Under the pieces are notes generated by a model that was given only the letters and a program-made list of their open reading frames with translations, did not search any database and was not told the origin of the DNA. A stretch of 44,656 nt of DNA from Candidatus Eiseniibacteriota bacterium (GTDB lineage: Bacteria; Eisenbacteria; RBG-16-71-46; CAIMUX01; WJJG01). Numbering within the stretch: position 1 is the stretch's first letter; each line of letters starts with the position of its first letter. The position numbers were made by a program, and so were the translations under genes. Below, one piece after another: positions 43,847 to 44,656 of this stretch. The stretch is taken from contig JAUVTV010000002.1 of the NCBI GenBank assembly GCA_030601305.1, positions 1 to 44,656 of the forward strand, given 5' to 3'.

Positions 43847-43877
43847 AGGCCCGGATGACTTCTGCCACGGGCCTCTA
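43844..43877 (-). repeat. Conserved-loop hairpin element, copy 2 (dapF 3' end)
   Basis: TAGAGGCCCG and CGGGCCTCTA form a perfect 10-bp stem around the loop GATGACTTCTGCCA, the same loop as copy 1. On the minus strand it begins exactly at the dapF TAG stop; on the plus strand it begins within the rpsT stop. It shares a 24-nt identity with the copy at lpxK, 26 kb away. Confidence 0.8.
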
Positions 43878-44656
43878 GAGGCCCGGATGACTCTTGTCAG
43901 GGGCCTCTAGGCTCGGTTCCAGATTGCCACGGAAGACGCGTTGCGCGGGGCCCCGGAGCACCCATCCGGTGGCCCTTTGCTCTACCGTCAGGAGCGCCCC
44001 TCCTCGCGTGCGCAGGCTGATCGTCTCGAACGAGCCCTCCGCGCTGGTCACCGTGAGGGCCGCGGCGGCCGCGAGAGCCCCCGACCCGCACGCGAGCGTC
44101 TCCGCATCCACGCCCCGTTCCCACGTCCGAATGTTCGCGACCCCGACCTCATCCCGCCACATCAGCGTCACGTTCGTGCCCTCGGGGAGGAACCGCGCGT
44201 GGGCGCGGAGCGCGGGGGCTTTGCGGATGAGCGATTCGGCAGGTGTGCCCCGGAGGAGGAGGACCAGATGGGGCACACCGATGTCGATCCGGGTGGCTTC
44301 CACCCCCCCCACGCTCTCCAGGCCTAGGTCGCTCAACAGCTCGGCCGAGGATCCGTCTCTTTCGACGACCCGCGGCGGCGGAACCTCGACGGCGACCTCG
44401 GCGGCCTCGCGCCAGCCGCGCGCCGGCACCGCTCCCAAGCGGAAGTCGACGTGCGTCGCGTCGCTCCCGGCAAGCAGATAGGCGGCGACGCACCGCGCCC
44501 CGTTGCCGCAGAAGGCCGCCGCGCTGCCATCGGCGTTCCAGTGGCGGGCGCCGGCCTCCGAAATCACGAGCAGCCCATCGGCGCCCACCGAGAGACGCCG
44601 GCCGCAGAGCGTGCGCCCCAGCGCGGCACGGTCCGCGCCCCGCGGCAGTGCGTGGC
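43875..44656 (-). CDS. dapF: Diaminopimelate epimerase (5' end beyond window)
   Basis: Epimerises LL- to meso-diaminopimelate for lysine and peptidoglycan. The frame is open to the window edge beyond the track start: LCGRRLSVGADGLLVIS is DapF sequence, so the gene is cut, not short. The first catalytic Cys is in FCGNGARCVAAYL, the second in TLACGSGALAAAAA, with the expected GTNVTLM and ERGVDAET segments. After the usual C-terminal VFRGNLE there is a tail of about 13 residues encoded by the hairpin element copy 3, ending at the TAG of copy 2. Confidence 0.95.
   Translation of the reverse strand, partial: HALPRGADRAALGRTLCGRRLSVGADGLLVISEAGARHWNADGSAAAFCGNGARCVAAYLLAGSDATHVDFRLGAVPARGWREAAEVAVEVPPPRVVERDGSSAELLSDLGLESVGGVEATRIDIGVPHLVLLLRGTPAESLIRKAPALRAHARFLPEGTNVTLMWRDEVGVANIRTWERGVDAETLACGSGALAAAAALTVTSAEGSFETISLRTRGGALLTVEQRATGWVLRGPAQRVFRGNLEPSLEAPDKSHPGL
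43876..43909 (-). repeat. Conserved-loop hairpin element, copy 3 (inside dapF end)
   Basis: A second, tandem copy offset by 32 nt. TAGAGGCCC and GGGCCTCTA form a 9-bp stem around GGATGACTCTTGTCAG, whose inside closes as TGAC-TCTT-GTCA. The first 17 nt match copy 2, and the loop has diverged while keeping the inner stem. It is translated as the DapF C-terminal tail. Confidence 0.75.

Noticed and set aside
43844-43909. CRISPR-like repeat array
   Set aside because: Only two tandem palindromic units with a 32-nt period and no unique spacers; they are hairpin elements.

Overview
The window is 44.7 kb of very GC-rich bacterial chromosome made up almost entirely of core housekeeping genes. The organism is a diderm that builds lipid A and inserts beta-barrel proteins: lpxA, lpxB, lpxC, lpxD, lpxK, waaA, bamA, ompH/skp, lolC, lolD and lnt are all present. 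It also carries mcsA-mcsB-clpC, a protein-arginine-phosphorylation module best known from monoderm Firmicutes. LpxC and FabZ are fused, as in Bacteroidota and related FCB lineages. Together with very high GC, a Minf_1886-type protein and an endonuclease-type MutL, this suggests an FCB-superphylum or neighbouring candidate phylum (for example Eisenbacteria, Latescibacterota or Gemmatimonadota-like). That placement is inference. I see no insertion sequence, prophage, CRISPR array or plasmid signature.

Layout. All protein genes lie on the minus strand except one lipoprotein gene (16915-17514) and rpsT (43580-43846). Positions 1-9700 hold the start of an exported protein, apt, a sigma-70 factor, and three tRNA genes (Pro-CGG, Pro-GGG, Gly-CCC). 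Each tRNA sits directly upstream of a same-strand protein operon: the sigma factor; surE-pcm-COG2426; and DUF512-der-plsY-gpsA-merR. Positions 9709-16710 are a nadB-Minf_1886-GT9-unknown-mutL-miaA operon with a good promoter at its head. A divergent orphan lipoprotein gene follows.

Positions 17706-43464 are one continuous minus-strand run of about 26 kb. Read from its 5' end it is lnt, rlmI-like, a methyltransferase, truA, fsa-like transaldolase, htrA, purB, lolC, lolD, mcsA, mcsB, clpC, bamA, ompH, lpxD, lpxC/fabZ, lpxA, a Gfo/Idh/MocA oxidoreductase, lpxB, a DUF374 acyltransferase, waaA and lpxK. Many junctions overlap by 4 nt (ATGA or GTGA), which points to translational coupling. The cluster joins lipid A synthesis, outer-membrane protein assembly, lipoprotein maturation and sorting, and protein quality control. 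A partial dapF closes the window on the right.

The most interesting non-coding signal is a hairpin element with a conserved loop. It occurs once at the lpxK stop codon and twice in tandem at the dapF stop codon, both at convergent gene junctions. Its inner stem pairs properly only in the minus-strand transcript. Also notable are the repeated tRNA-hairpin-operon architecture, a G-rich ribosome binding site of the sigma gene buried in a possible hairpin, the Gfo/Idh/MocA enzyme between lpxA and lpxB, and the ClpC-McsAB module next to bamA without a visible ctsR.
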